Source: Flavobacteriales bacterium (GTDB lineage Bacteria > Bacteroidota > Bacteroidia > Flavobacteriales_D > Sanyastnellaceae). Taken from it: DNA of 64,000 nt. The stretch covers positions 1 through 64,000 of the forward strand of contig JAIXWX010000011.1 of NCBI GenBank assembly GCA_027491075.1, read 5' to 3'. Positions 43,948 through 54,052 of this stretch are shown here, one piece after another (position 1 is the first letter of the stretch; each line of letters starts with the position of its first letter). The position numbers were made by a program, and so were the translations under genes. The notes under the pieces were generated by a model. The model had not been told where the DNA came from, searched no databases, and saw only the letters and a program-made list of their open reading frames with translations.

Positions 43948-45771
43948 TCAGACCTGGTCGCCTTTTTCGATTTCCTTTGAAAAATAATCAAAAACCAATC
44001 GTGCAATTTTCTTATTGACCACTCCCTCCAATTCTTCCAGGGTCGCCTCTTTGACCTTTTTTACCGTTTTGAAATGAAACAATAGCTGTTGAACGGTTCG
44101 AAAACCCACCCCTGGAATCTCAGTAAGTTCACTGCGCAGGGCGTCTTTACTCCTCCGATCGCGGTGGTGGGAAAGTCCAAATCTGTGGGCCTCATCCCGG
44201 AGTTGTTGAATTAACTTGAGCGATTCACTTCGTTTATCTAGATAGATGGGTAAACTATCTCCTGGAAAGTATATTTCTTCCAATCTTTTTGCAATGCCAA
44301 TCACCGCGATTTTACCTCTAAGACCCAGTAATTCCAGACTTTCTAAAGCAGCTCCCAACTGACCCTTTCCTCCATCAATGATGATCAAGTGAGGAAGTGC
44401 TTCCCCCTCATCAAGAAGTCGGCTATAACGGCGGAACACCGCCTCCCTCATTGTATCGAAATCATTCGGACCTTCTACACTTTTAACATTAAACTTTCTA
44501 TAATCATTTTTACTTGGACGGGCATTCTTAAAAACCACACAAGCACTCACCGGATGCGTTCCTTGAATATTAGAGTTGTCAAAACATTCAATATGACGGG
44601 GAAACTCAGCAAGATGCAAATCGTTCTTCATCGTTTCCAAAATCCGATTGATGTGTCGGTCTGGATCTACTATCTCTTGTTGCTTCTGCATATCGAGCAT
44701 GTAGTGTAAACTATTTCTCGCAGAGAGTTCCAACAATTTTTTCTTATCTCCTTTCTGAGGAACGCCCCATCTTACATTGGGAATTTCTAATTCAATATCA
44801 AACGGCACAATCAATTCACGGCTTCGCGATTGAAGTCGCTCTCTTATTTCAATAATCGCATATTCCAATAACTCTTGGTCGCTCTCCTCCATCTTTTTCT
44901 TCACCTCCGCGGTATAGCCTTGAACAATCACCCCGTTATTTACCTTCATAAAGTTCACATAGCCAGAATGCGTGTCGGACGCAATGCTGTATACCTCCAC
45001 ATCATGAATCGTTGGACTCACAATGGTACTTCGTGCCTGGAAGTTTTCCAGTGTTTCAATTTTCTCCTTAAACTGTTGTGCTTCTTCAAAGCGGTACTCC
45101 TCCGCACTCTTTGCCATGAGTGCCTTCAACTCTTTTAACGCCTCAGAAAAATCGCCTTTAATAATTCTTCTGATTTGCTCGACATTGGCCTCGTAATCGT
45201 CCAATGCCTGCTTTCCTTCACATGGGCCCTTGCAATTTCCCAAATGATACTCCAAACATACCTTGAACTTTCCGGCCTGAATATTCGCTGCCGTCAGAGG
45301 TAGCGTACAACTTCGAATGGGATAAAGCTTTCGAATCAGATCCAAAACTGTGTGCATCACCTTTACCGATGCGTATGGTCCGTGGTACTCGCTTCCGTCC
45401 TTTATCAGTTGACGTGTGGAAAAAATCCTTGGAAATGGTTCTTTTTTTATAACGATGCTTGGATAACTTTTATCGTCCTTCCATACTATGTTATATCGTG
45501 GCTTATGCTTTTTGATTAAAGAATTCTCTAACAACAGCGCATCTATCTCGCTCTCTACGACGATATACTTGATATCCGCAATTTTTCTTACCAAGACAGC
45601 CGTCTTGCCATTTTCATATTGCTGTTTGTTAAAATAACTGCTCACACGATTCTTCAGGCTCTTTGCCTTCCCTACATAAATGATCTGACCAGAGGAATCA
45701 AAATACTGATACACTCCGGGCTGATGAGGCAATACCTTCAAAATCGATTCTATGTGTGAGGACTTCTCCAC
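43948..45771 (-). CDS. uvrC: Excinuclease ABC subunit C
   Basis: 607 residues; the dual-incision nuclease of nucleotide excision repair. Seen: GIY-YIG domain (HQPGVYQYFDSSGQIIYVGKAK in two blocks), Cys-bearing central domain with CLEYHLGNCKGPCEG, UVR motif near EEYRFEEAQQFKEKIE, the RNase H-like C-terminal nuclease (CFDNSNIQGTHPV, IIDGGKGQL) and C-terminal HhH (LTEIPGVGFRTVQQLL). Start is GTG at 45771: the codon before it is a stop, and the family's N-terminus begins at this distance before the GIY motif. Confidence 0.97.
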   Translation of the reverse strand: MEKSSHIESILKVLPHQPGVYQYFDSSGQIIYVGKAKSLKNRVSSYFNKQQYENGKTAVLVRKIADIKYIVVESEIDALLLENSLIKKHKPRYNIVWKDDKSYPSIVIKKEPFPRIFSTRQLIKDGSEYHGPYASVKVMHTVLDLIRKLYPIRSCTLPLTAANIQAGKFKVCLEYHLGNCKGPCEGKQALDDYEANVEQIRRIIKGDFSEALKELKALMAKSAEEYRFEEAQQFKEKIETLENFQARSTIVSPTIHDVEVYSIASDTHSGYVNFMKVNNGVIVQGYTAEVKKKMEESDQELLEYAIIEIRERLQSRSRELIVPFDIELEIPNVRWGVPQKGDKKKLLELSARNSLHYMLDMQKQQEIVDPDRHINRILETMKNDLHLAEFPRHIECFDNSNIQGTHPVSACVVFKNARPSKNDYRKFNVKSVEGPNDFDTMREAVFRRYSRLLDEGEALPHLIIIDGGKGQLGAALESLELLGLRGKIAVIGIAKRLEEIYFPGDSLPIYLDKRSESLKLIQQLRDEAHRFGLSHHRDRRSKDALRSELTEIPGVGFRTVQQLLFHFKTVKKVKEATLEELEGVVNKKIARLVFDYFSKEIEKGDQV

Positions 45772-45787
45772 CTACCCCCAAAAAAAA

Positions 45788-46801
45788 TTATTGAATCTTT
45801 GCGCGGCCGCTTTTAAAAAATGCTGCACCGTCGCGAATGGATTGTTCTACGCTACTAAACTGCATGCCCAAATCATTTACAATTTTATCAGAAGAATAAT
45901 AAAATCGAACCGAGGCATTCTTCACTGATTCCCTAGTAACGAGTGCTTTGTTACCAAAAAACAACTGCTTCATCCACTCCCAAATTCGCGCTGCTTCAAG
46001 CATCCATTGTTTTGCTTCTCTATACGGAGCTGGCTTATCCAAGGCCAAACTTATTGAGCTGAATAAATCCTTCATCGACATATTTTCCGCAACTGCAATA
46101 TACCTTTCACCGCATACTCCTCTTTCGCGGAGTATCACCGCTGCGTGAGCAACATCTTGCACACCCACAACTCCTGTTCCACCAGGGGGGTAAAAAGAAA
46201 ACCCTTCGTTGAGTTTGCTAAAAAGACTCGAGCTACTTCTTGTAAAATCTCCCGGCCCCACTATCAATCCTGGATTTAAGACTACAGCATCCAAACCCTC
46301 AACAATGGCGCGATGCACTTCCATCTCTGCTAAATGTTTGGTAATACCGTAATGTGTATTTACTGGATCGTCTGCCCATTCACCTCTTTCATCAATAGGT
46401 TCAGCAGCATTCTTCCTTCGTAGTGCTGCAATAGAGCTAACATGTACGAATCTCTTAACAGACAATTCCAATGCAACGTTCAAAACATTTGCCGTTCCTT
46501 CAACATTGATCTTATACATCCCATTGCGGTCACTTTGGTGATAAGAAACAATCGCTGCACAATGATAAACCGCTGTTACACCCTGCATTGCATCCAGCAA
46601 TGAATCAACATCCAATACATCGCCCCTGTGCCATTCTATGCGATCATAGGCTGATGCTTTGCCATAGAAAGAAAATAGACTTTTCACCCACGCTTGCCCC
46701 TCTGAGGTTCTATAAAATGCTCGCACTGGCTTGTTTCCATCCAATAACTCGAGCATAATGTGCGCTCCTAAAAATCCTGTTGCTCCGGTGATAAAATTCA
46801 T
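45788..46801 (-). CDS. NAD(P)-dependent epimerase/dehydratase family (extended SDR)
   Basis: 337 residues. N-terminal Rossmann motif ITGATGFLGAHI, and the catalytic YxxxK as Tyr-Gly-Ile-Thr-Lys in THYGITKHLAEME, with Ser from VHVSSIAALR. Resembles dihydroflavonol-4-reductase-like or hopanoid-associated sugar epimerases. Substrate unknown. Overlaps the DUF4296 gene by four bases and is part of the run from 49990. Confidence 0.88.
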   Translation of the reverse strand: MNFITGATGFLGAHIMLELLDGNKPVRAFYRTSEGQAWVKSLFSFYGKASAYDRIEWHRGDVLDVDSLLDAMQGVTAVYHCAAIVSYHQSDRNGMYKINVEGTANVLNVALELSVKRFVHVSSIAALRRKNAAEPIDERGEWADDPVNTHYGITKHLAEMEVHRAIVEGLDAVVLNPGLIVGPGDFTRSSSSLFSKLNEGFSFYPPGGTGVVGVQDVAHAAVILRERGVCGERYIAVAENMSMKDLFSSISLALDKPAPYREAKQWMLEAARIWEWMKQLFFGNKALVTRESVKNASVRFYYSSDKIVNDLGMQFSSVEQSIRDGAAFFKSGRAKIQ

Positions 46802-47151
46802 TTCTGTAAATTCTCAGAGGTTTCTTCACTCATTCGCTGCAAGCGTTGTAAGACGCTATCCTCGGCTTCCTCCATGAGTTTGGGTTCGAGTTGATACATG
46901 ACAAATGCATCTTCGAATTGTTTTCTAGAAATCTGATGTTTTTGAAAAACTTGGGCATAATACTCTTGCAATGCCCCTGCGCTGGAATCGATGCTCTGAT
47001 ACTTTACCGTATAAGCACCTTCCAATAGTCGAACATCGGTCAATACCTCAATAAATTTATCCTTTGGCATCGCCTCCAATGCCTTGCTACTCTTTGATTC
47101 ATTGCAAGAAAATAGCACTGCAAGAATCCCTATTAGCACAATTATTCTCAT
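46798..47151 (-). CDS. DUF4296 lipoprotein
   Basis: 117 residues. Signal peptide ending in a lipobox-like LFSC at residues 13-16, so a lipoprotein, likely periplasmic-facing. Pattern MPKDKFIEVLTDVRLLEGAY followed by a helical domain with YAQVFQKHQISRKQFEDAF is DUF4296. Function unknown; the gene is regularly next to pyrC and an SDR in Bacteroidota, as here, overlapping both by four bases. Confidence 0.87.
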   Translation of the reverse strand: MRIIVLIGILAVLFSCNESKSSKALEAMPKDKFIEVLTDVRLLEGAYTVKYQSIDSSAGALQEYYAQVFQKHQISRKQFEDAFVMYQLEPKLMEEAEDSVLQRLQRMSEETSENLQK

Positions 47152-48488
47152 CGATTAAAATTCAATCTCATTCCTTTTACACTTTCGTCAAACTTACCCT
47201 GATCATACACTAAACGCCCGTTTACAAAAGTTTTCTCCACAGAGGAATGAAATGTAGTGCCTTCAAAGGGCGACCAACCGCACTTATATAGAAGATTCTC
47301 TTTTGAAACAGTCCAAGGCTTATTTAAGTCAACTAAAACAAGATCTGCATAATACCCTTCGCGAATAAATCCACGACGATCAATTTCAAACATGTCAGCC
47401 ACGTTATGCGCCATTTTTTGCACCACTTTCTCAATGGATATTTTTCCTCTTCTCGAAAGTTCTAACATCGCTACCAAAGCATGCTGAACCAGCGGACCTC
47501 CAGAAGGAGCTTTGAAATAAGATTGTGACTTTTCCTCCAACGTGTGCGGTGCATGATCGGTAGCTATGACATCAATTTTATCATCCACAACTGCTTGCAG
47601 AATGGCATCGCGGTCAGCAGCCGTTTTAACAGCGGGATTCCATTTGATGAAAGATCCTTTCGTGTCATAGTCTTCTTGAGCAAACCACAAATGATGAACA
47701 CAAGCCTCTGAAGTAATGTGTTTCTCTTTCATTGGAATATCGTTGCGGAATAATTCCAATTCCTTCGCTGTGCTAATGTGCAAAATATGCAATCGCGTAT
47801 TGTACTTCTTAGCCAGACTGCAAGCAAAAGCACTTGACTTATAACATGCCTCCTCGCTGCGAATGAGCGGATGATACTTCATTGGCAAGTCCTCACCAAA
47901 CTTCTGACGGTACTCTGCAGCAGTTTTTTTAATCATGGGATCATCCTCACAATGTGTGGTAATGATTGTTTTTACCTTGGAAAAAACGGCATCGAGAGCA
48001 TCAGGATCATCCACCAACATATCGCCCGTCGAACTGCCCATGAATATTTTCACGCCACAATGTATCTTTGGATCTACCCTTAAAAGCTCGTTGATATTCG
48101 TATTGGTCGTTCCCATGTAAAAGGAATAATTCGCCAAACTCACCTCAGACGCACGGGTATATTTTTCCTCAAGTAATTCCAGTGTTACTGCGGAGGGAAC
48201 CGTATTTGGCATTTCCATAAATGAAGTAATTCCCCCAGCTACAGCAGCTTTTGGCTCAGTGTATAGATCTCCTTTTTGGGTTAGACCTGGCTCGCGAAAA
48301 TGCACTTGATCGTCAATGCATCCAGGAAGTAAATGTTTTCCTGTACCATCAATGACTTGAACCGATCCCTCTGTAGAAATACTGAAAGGCTCACGAATGG
48401 CTTCAATCTGCTCATTATGGATAAGTACGTCTGCTAATCTGGACTCACCCTCATTCACCAGTGTAATATTTTGTAAAAGATATTTCAT
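47148..48488 (-). CDS. pyrC: Dihydroorotase
   Basis: 446 residues, the long class I form; cyclises carbamoyl-aspartate to dihydroorotate in pyrimidine synthesis. Metal site HFREPGLT near the N-terminus, the carboxylated Lys likely in GVKIFMGSSTG, later His residues in THCEDD and HILHIST, and catalytic Asp in IDVIATDHAPHT. pyrH for UMP phosphorylation is also in the window. Confidence 0.95.
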   Translation of the reverse strand: MKYLLQNITLVNEGESRLADVLIHNEQIEAIREPFSISTEGSVQVIDGTGKHLLPGCIDDQVHFREPGLTQKGDLYTEPKAAVAGGITSFMEMPNTVPSAVTLELLEEKYTRASEVSLANYSFYMGTTNTNINELLRVDPKIHCGVKIFMGSSTGDMLVDDPDALDAVFSKVKTIITTHCEDDPMIKKTAAEYRQKFGEDLPMKYHPLIRSEEACYKSSAFACSLAKKYNTRLHILHISTAKELELFRNDIPMKEKHITSEACVHHLWFAQEDYDTKGSFIKWNPAVKTAADRDAILQAVVDDKIDVIATDHAPHTLEEKSQSYFKAPSGGPLVQHALVAMLELSRRGKISIEKVVQKMAHNVADMFEIDRRGFIREGYYADLVLVDLNKPWTVSKENLLYKCGWSPFEGTTFHSSVEKTFVNGRLVYDQGKFDESVKGMRLNFNR

Positions 48489-48498
48489 TTTAAACCCG

Positions 48499-49263
48499 TT
48501 AAATTCCGTAATTAATATCTATCGCCCCCCCTTGCTTGTATGCTAAATAAATCAATATAGCTACAACTACAATGATCGAAATCATAAGATAGTTGAGTAC
48601 CCAAGCGATCATTGGATACAAAACATTCTTCCAACTTGATTTAAAGTTCACTAACTGAGAAAACACCACTGCTGAATATCCAAAGGAAATGGCAGCAGAC
48701 AATAACGAACCGAACAACTGAAGTTTTGCGCCTCCAACTGTAGTAGTGATCAAAGAAATTAAAGAGAGCCAATTGAGATGTCCTAAGGTGAAACACAATA
48801 CCGTGAAAATCTCTATGTAGTTCAAAAACTTTCTTATAAAAATCCAACTAATCAGAGCTTGCAGTGGAAGCAGGGCAAGGTTTATAGCATTAAAAAACTT
48901 CCCTTGGTATTTCTGATATTGTTGAAGTAAAGCCTGGGTAGCTTCGTCCCTCGCAAAAGCAGAATCTACTCCAACATTGGAATAGATAAGCCCTGCAATG
49001 GTTCCTGTAATGAGCAGATACATCAGTGGTCTAAAATGATTGACTCTCTTACCATTCAGAAATTCGCGAATGGTGCTAGCAGGCCGAACCGACAATTCTT
49101 TAATGGTAAAAAAGATTCCTTTGTCGAGATGCAAAATGGAATGCGGTAAATCATGCCAGAGATAATGCCAATCCAAGCGGTGTATATCCGCCTTTTGCCC
49201 ACATGAAGAACAGTACTTGCCTTCTAATGTGGTATTGCAATTCAAACAATGATTTTCTTTCAT
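48499..49263 (-). CDS. DUF3667 membrane protein with N-terminal zinc ribbon
   Basis: 254 residues. CLNC...CSSC knuckle (residues 6-21) like a small zinc ribbon, then WHYLWHDLPHSILHLDKGIFFTIKELSVRP, the DUF3667 signature, and about four or five membrane segments. Role unknown. Between pyrC and the GT2 gene on the same strand (10- and 13-base gaps). Confidence 0.87.
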   Translation of the reverse strand: MKENHCLNCNTTLEGKYCSSCGQKADIHRLDWHYLWHDLPHSILHLDKGIFFTIKELSVRPASTIREFLNGKRVNHFRPLMYLLITGTIAGLIYSNVGVDSAFARDEATQALLQQYQKYQGKFFNAINLALLPLQALISWIFIRKFLNYIEIFTVLCFTLGHLNWLSLISLITTTVGGAKLQLFGSLLSAAISFGYSAVVFSQLVNFKSSWKNVLYPMIAWVLNYLMISIIVVVAILIYLAYKQGGAIDINYGI

Positions 49264-49276
49264 AGAAGTTTTCTTG

Positions 49277-49990
49277 TTAGATGTCTCTGCTAAACCGCAT
49301 TTTCAACACCCCCAAAAAAGCTTCTTTAAAAATGTTCATACTCATCTTGCTCACTCCATAGAGTCTATCAGCAAAGCGAATGGGAACCTCTACAATTTTA
49401 AACCCTGCTTTCTTGGATTTGTATTTCATCTCAATTTGGAAGGCATAACCAATAAATTTAATGCCATCTAAATTCAATTTTTCTAATACTCTTCTCCTAT
49501 AGCAAACGAAACCAGCTGTAGCGTCTTTCACACCTAAACCCAAAACGAGACTAACATATATGCCAGCACCTCTGGATATCAATAGCCGATGAAACGGCCA
49601 ATTATCGACGGAACCTCCCTTCACATATCTTGAACCAACTGCCACATCGCCCTTATTGGTGCATGCTTCGTGCAATTCGACAAGTTTCTCAGGTGGGTGT
49701 GAAAAATCACAATCCATTTCGAAGATATACTCATAACTTCCTTGAAGTGCCCATTTGAAGCCAGCTATGTAAGCAGTTCCTAATCCTAATTTTCCTTTTC
49801 TCTCTAGAATAAAAAGTCGGCCCTTAAACTCCTCCATCAACTCCTTCACCTTGTTCGCTGTACCGTCCGGACTACCGTCGTCTACAATCAATAAATGAAA
49901 GGGGAGCGCCAATGAGAACACTTTACGAATCATCGGTTCGATGTTCTCGATTTCATTGTAGGTCGGTATAATTACCAGAGAGTCGCTCAC
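49277..49990 (-). CDS. Polyprenol monophosphomannose synthase-like GT2 glycosyltransferase
   Basis: 237 residues. GT2 features: IIPTYNEIENIEPMIR, LIVDDGSPDGTANKV, IFEMDCDFSHPPE (DXD-type), and GGSVDNWPFHRLLISRGAGIYV typical of DPM1-like enzymes. They transfer mannose (or a similar sugar) from GDP-sugar to a polyprenyl phosphate on the cytoplasmic face. Such lipid-linked sugars are the donors of GT-C enzymes, of which one half-member lies at 30427-32694. No C-terminal membrane segment, so the soluble form. Confidence 0.9.
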   Translation of the reverse strand: MSDSLVIIPTYNEIENIEPMIRKVFSLALPFHLLIVDDGSPDGTANKVKELMEEFKGRLFILERKGKLGLGTAYIAGFKWALQGSYEYIFEMDCDFSHPPEKLVELHEACTNKGDVAVGSRYVKGGSVDNWPFHRLLISRGAGIYVSLVLGLGVKDATAGFVCYRRRVLEKLNLDGIKFIGYAFQIEMKYKSKKAGFKIVEVPIRFADRLYGVSKMSMNIFKEAFLGVLKMRFSRDI

Positions 49991-50008
49991 AAAAGGGATT
50001 TATTGGTC

Positions 50009-50016
50009 CAAAGATA
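50009..50016 (-). promoter_or_regulatory. Promoter -7 element for the GT2-DUF3667-pyrC operon (TATCTTTG, minus strand)
   Basis: Perfect TAnnTTTG on the minus strand, ending 18 nt before the GT2 ATG, in the 69-base gap after fbp. No proper -33 TTG. Confidence 0.5.
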
Positions 50017-50059
50017 GCATTTTGCCCTTTAGAACCTAGGTGTGTAAATCAAAGCCTGG

Positions 50060-51067
50060 TCAAATATTCTCTGCAGCAATCAACTCCAACACTTTACCCA
50101 CCATGTTTTTACTTCCAATAATAAGCGGAGTGCGTTGATGCAAATCTTTCGGTTTAATATCCATGATGCGTTGTTGACCATCTGTAGCAGAGCCTCCGGC
50201 TTGTTCAACAATAAATGCCAATGGATTTGCTTCGTACATCAATCGCAGCTTTCCTTGGGGAGAGGATTTTGTACCGGGATATAAATAAATTCCTCCTTTG
50301 ATGAGATTGCGATGAAAATCCGCCACCAACGACCCGATGTATCTCCCACTATAAGGGCGACCACTCTTTTTATCTGTTTGCTTACACCAATCAATGTACT
50401 CGCGAACACCGCTGCTGCATGCGTATAAATTTCCTTCATTGACAGAGAATATTTTTCCATCCGCTGGAATTTGCATATTCTCATGCGACAAGCAAAACTC
50501 ACCTATGCTTGGCTCAAGGGTAAAACCATTAACGCCGTGACCTGTCGTATAAACCAACATCGTTGAAGAACCATAGATGACGTATCCGGCAGCTACTTGC
50601 TCGGCTCCTGATTGTAAAAAATCATTCACATTGGCCAAATCTCCAATACTCGACTTTCTTCGAAAAATAGAAAAAATAGTACCTATTGAAACATTGACAT
50701 CAATATTGGAGCTACCATCCAATGGATCGAAGAGTATAACATACTTCGACTTTCTATGCACCTCAGAGTCGAAAGCAAAATAGCGATCGTTCTCCTCGCT
50801 TCCAATGCCACAAACCTGCCCGCCCCATTTGATGGCGTTGATGAGTGCATTGTCTGCGAAGACATCTAACTTCATTTGCGTCTCCCCTTGGATGTTTGTT
50901 GTGCCCACCGCACCGAGAATGTCTTGCAGCCCTGCCTTATTGACCTTGTGATTGATGATCTTTGATGCAATACCGATATCGGCCAGCAGTCTCGATAAAT
51001 CTCCAGAAGCGTAGGGGAAATCCGCCTGACGCTCCATAATAAACTCACTGAGTGTTACAATACTCAT
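50060..51067 (-). CDS. fbp: Class 1 fructose-1,6-bisphosphatase
   Basis: 335 residues; hydrolyses fructose-1,6-bisphosphate in gluconeogenesis. Metal/phosphate motif [28 protein letters not shown], and the C-terminal [30 protein letters not shown] are present. Length fits class I. 52 bases after leuS; no element recognised in that gap. The opposing pyk gene at 5405 completes the reverse direction. Confidence 0.97.
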   Translation of the reverse strand: MSIVTLSEFIMERQADFPYASGDLSRLLADIGIASKIINHKVNKAGLQDILGAVGTTNIQGETQMKLDVFADNALINAIKWGGQVCGIGSEENDRYFAFDSEVHRKSKYVILFDPLDGSSNIDVNVSIGTIFSIFRRKSSIGDLANVNDFLQSGAEQVAAGYVIYGSSTMLVYTTGHGVNGFTLEPSIGEFCLSHENMQIPADGKIFSVNEGNLYACSSGVREYIDWCKQTDKKSGRPYSGRYIGSLVADFHRNLIKGGIYLYPGTKSSPQGKLRLMYEANPLAFIVEQAGGSATDGQQRIMDIKPKDLHQRTPLIIGSKNMVGKVLELIAAENI

Positions 51068-51119
51068 TTTAGGATGTATTTGCGCAATGGAATCATTGTC
51101 ACATTGCTGTTTAAAAACA

Positions 51120-53933
51120 CTACACTACAATATTCACGATCCGCTTCGGCACGACGATCACCTTCTTAGGTGTCTTCCCTTCAAGCCACTGAATCGCCTT
51201 CTCGTGCGACAAAGCCGCCACTTCAACTTCTTGAACACTGGCACCGACTGGCATAGTTACAAAAAATCGAGTCTTCCCATTGAAGGAAACCGGATACTCG
51301 AACGCATCGTCCTGCAAATGCTCTTCTTTCCATTCGGGCCAAGGTTGTGTAGTCACAGAATCTTCATGGCCTAAACGCTCCCATAACTCCTCCGCGATGT
51401 GCGGAGCATAAGGAGAAATCAAGATCGCCAACGGTTCGAGTATAGAACGCTTGTTGCATTTCAAATCGGTGAGCTCATTGACCGCTATCATACAGGTGGA
51501 AACCACGGTGTTCCATGAAAACCTTTGAAGATCATCGTTGATCTTCTTGATGGTCTTATGAAGCACTTTCAACTCCGCTTTAGATGCCGCTTCCTCTGAT
51601 ATAGAAATGGTATTCTCTGCGTTATGGTATAGTCTCCATAGCTTTCTCAAGAAATTGTGTACTCCATTGATCCCTTTGGTATCCCATGGCTTACTCTGTT
51701 CTACAGGACCTAAAAACATCTCATAGCAACGCAACGTATCTGCTCCGAATTTCTCCACAAGTTCATCGGGAGTTTGAACGTTGTACTTTGACTTAGACAT
51801 TTTTTCCACCTCTGTTCCACAGAGATATTTCCCTTCGCTATTGAGGACAAACGTTGCGTCTTTAAACTCTGGTCGCCACTGCTTAAATGCTTCTATATCC
51901 AACACATCGTTGTCGACCATGGAAATATCTACGTGCAGTTGCTGTGTTTGGTATTCGCCTTTCAAATCTGAAGAAACAAAAGTTTGAGAATCCTTTATTC
52001 GATATACGAAACTACTTCTCCCGAGGATCATTCCTTGATTAATCATCTTCTTAAAGGGCTCATCAAACGGAACAAATCCTAAGTCATGCAATATTTTTGT
52101 CCAGAAACGCGCATACAGCAAGTGACCTGTTCCATGTTCTGATCCTCCCATGTATAAGTCAACCTGCCCCCAATAATTTACTTTTTCTTTAGAAACAAAC
52201 TCCTTCTCATTATGAGCATCCATGTACCTTAAAAAGTACCATGAGCTTCCTGCCCATCCCGGCATGGTGTTCCATTCGTAGCGTTGGCCATTGTAATTCC
52301 AATTAGAAGCACGCGCCAAAGGAGGTTCTCCATCCTCGGTTGGCAGGTACTTATCAACCTCAGGCAAAACAACGGGCAATTCATCATCGTTTAATACCGC
52401 CGGAATTTCTTCTTTATACACTATTGGAAAAGGTTCTCCCCAATAGCGTTGACGACTAAATACAGCATCTCGAAGTCGGTAATTTATCTTTCCTTTACCA
52501 CACGCTGCCTTCTCTATTTCCTCAATGATCTTCCCTGTGGCTTCTTCATAGTTCAATCCATTGAGGAAAGAAGAATTAATAAAGCGTATTTCTTTTCCAA
52601 CCTCTGCTTTCTCCGTGATATCGACTCCTTCAAAAATATTGGGTATAGGTAAATCAAATTTTTTGGCAAAATCGAAGTCCCGTTGATCTCCTGCAGGAAC
52701 CGCCATCACAGCACCTGTTCCATAACCCGCAAGTACATACTCTCCTATCCATATTGGAATTTTCTCTCCAGAAAAAGGATGCAAAGCAAAAGCTCCAGTG
52801 AACTGTCCGCTCACATTTTTTACATCGCTCTGACGATCTCTTTCTGTCTTGAGCTTGGCTCCAGCAATATATTGTTCCACTGCATCACGATATTCGTCTG
52901 TAGTAATGCTTTGAACCAACGGGTGTTCAGGAGCGAGTGTTAGAAAAGAAACTCCAAAAATGGTATCCGGTCTTGTCGTGAAAACCTCTATTTCTTGATT
53001 TGATTTTTCTAGAGAAAAACGAACGGAAGCACCTGAAGAACGTCCAATCCAATTGCGCTGTACCTCTTTGATGCTATCGCTCCAATCGATATGATCAAGG
53101 CCATCCAGTAATCGTTGGGCATAAGCAGTAATGCGCATACTCCATTGGCGCATTTTCATTTGAACTACCGCATGTCCGCCTCTTTCGCTCACTCCGTCCT
53201 TGATCTCATCGTTGGCCAAAACAGTACCCAATGCAGGACACCAATTAACTACTGAGTCTGCTAAATATGTTAATCGATAATGCATGAGCAAGAGCTCCTT
53301 TTGCTTATCGCTCATGCTTTTCCAATCGGTTGCGCTAAAATCACCTTGCCAATTTTCCCCGAAGAAAAATGCTTCTGCAGGAATTTGCTTGAACCAATCT
53401 TCGTCTTGTGCAGCATTGACGTTGTAATTCCCGTTTTGCTCGAATTTCTCAATGAGTGTAGCGATGGGCTCTGCCTTATTCGAATCTTGGTTGTACCAAG
53501 CATTATATATGCATTTAAAAATCCACTGCGTCCATTTATAATAGGATGGGTCGCTCGTTCTTACCTCACGCTCCCAGTCATAAGAGAATCCAATTTTATC
53601 CAATTGCTCTCGGTATCGGGCAATATTCTTTTCTGTAGTAATGGCAGGATGTTGCCCAGTTTGAATGGCATATTGCTCTGCTGGAAGTCCAAAACTATCA
53701 TACCCCATCGGATGCAACACATTGTATCCCTTATGGCGCAAGAATCGAGCATAAATATCACTGGCGATATATCCAAGAGGGTGACCAACGTGCAGACCTG
53801 CTCCACTGGGGTAGGGAAACATATCCAATACATAGAACTTAGGTCGTTCGGATGTTTCAGTTACCTTGTAGGTTTTACTCGCTTGCCAGCGAGCACGCCA
53901 TTTCTCTTCAATCGATCGAAAATCGTATTCCAT
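51120..53933 (-). CDS. leuS: Leucyl-tRNA synthetase
   Basis: 937 residues, larger than E. coli LeuS (860) because of an insert before the KMSKS loop (about 670-740), usual in Bacteroidota. HIGH region [19 protein letters not shown]1 editing domain about 310-520 with [23 protein letters not shown]; anticodon-binding end. Charges tRNA-Leu. Divergent from porZ. Confidence 0.97.
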   Translation of the reverse strand: MEYDFRSIEEKWRARWQASKTYKVTETSERPKFYVLDMFPYPSGAGLHVGHPLGYIASDIYARFLRHKGYNVLHPMGYDSFGLPAEQYAIQTGQHPAITTEKNIARYREQLDKIGFSYDWEREVRTSDPSYYKWTQWIFKCIYNAWYNQDSNKAEPIATLIEKFEQNGNYNVNAAQDEDWFKQIPAEAFFFGENWQGDFSATDWKSMSDKQKELLLMHYRLTYLADSVVNWCPALGTVLANDEIKDGVSERGGHAVVQMKMRQWSMRITAYAQRLLDGLDHIDWSDSIKEVQRNWIGRSSGASVRFSLEKSNQEIEVFTTRPDTIFGVSFLTLAPEHPLVQSITTDEYRDAVEQYIAGAKLKTERDRQSDVKNVSGQFTGAFALHPFSGEKIPIWIGEYVLAGYGTGAVMAVPAGDQRDFDFAKKFDLPIPNIFEGVDITEKAEVGKEIRFINSSFLNGLNYEEATGKIIEEIEKAACGKGKINYRLRDAVFSRQRYWGEPFPIVYKEEIPAVLNDDELPVVLPEVDKYLPTEDGEPPLARASNWNYNGQRYEWNTMPGWAGSSWYFLRYMDAHNEKEFVSKEKVNYWGQVDLYMGGSEHGTGHLLYARFWTKILHDLGFVPFDEPFKKMINQGMILGRSSFVYRIKDSQTFVSSDLKGEYQTQQLHVDISMVDNDVLDIEAFKQWRPEFKDATFVLNSEGKYLCGTEVEKMSKSKYNVQTPDELVEKFGADTLRCYEMFLGPVEQSKPWDTKGINGVHNFLRKLWRLYHNAENTISISEEAASKAELKVLHKTIKKINDDLQRFSWNTVVSTCMIAVNELTDLKCNKRSILEPLAILISPYAPHIAEELWERLGHEDSVTTQPWPEWKEEHLQDDAFEYPVSFNGKTRFFVTMPVGASVQEVEVAALSHEKAIQWLEGKTPKKVIVVPKRIVNIVV

Positions 53934-53958
53934 AATGCAAGGAAAAAATTCTTCGCCG

Positions 53959-53966
53959 CGAAGATA
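53959..53966 (-). promoter_or_regulatory. Promoter -7-like element for leuS (TATCTTCG, minus strand)
   Basis: One mismatch (TTCG for TTTG), ending 25 nt before the leuS ATG. The same TTCG variant precedes the Crp/Fnr gene. No -33 TTG at the right spacing. Confidence 0.35.
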
Positions 53967-54052
53967 CTCGCGATTTCAGCCTAATTTTACCCACACACAC
54001 GAAATCAAACTATTTTTCGTTGTGGACTGCCTTTGGAATCCAAATCGCTTGC

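Noticed and set aside
53280-53984. A 234-residue open frame antisense to leuS
   Set aside because: It lies almost wholly within leuS on the other strand, with no recognisable domain. leuS motifs cover the same bases.
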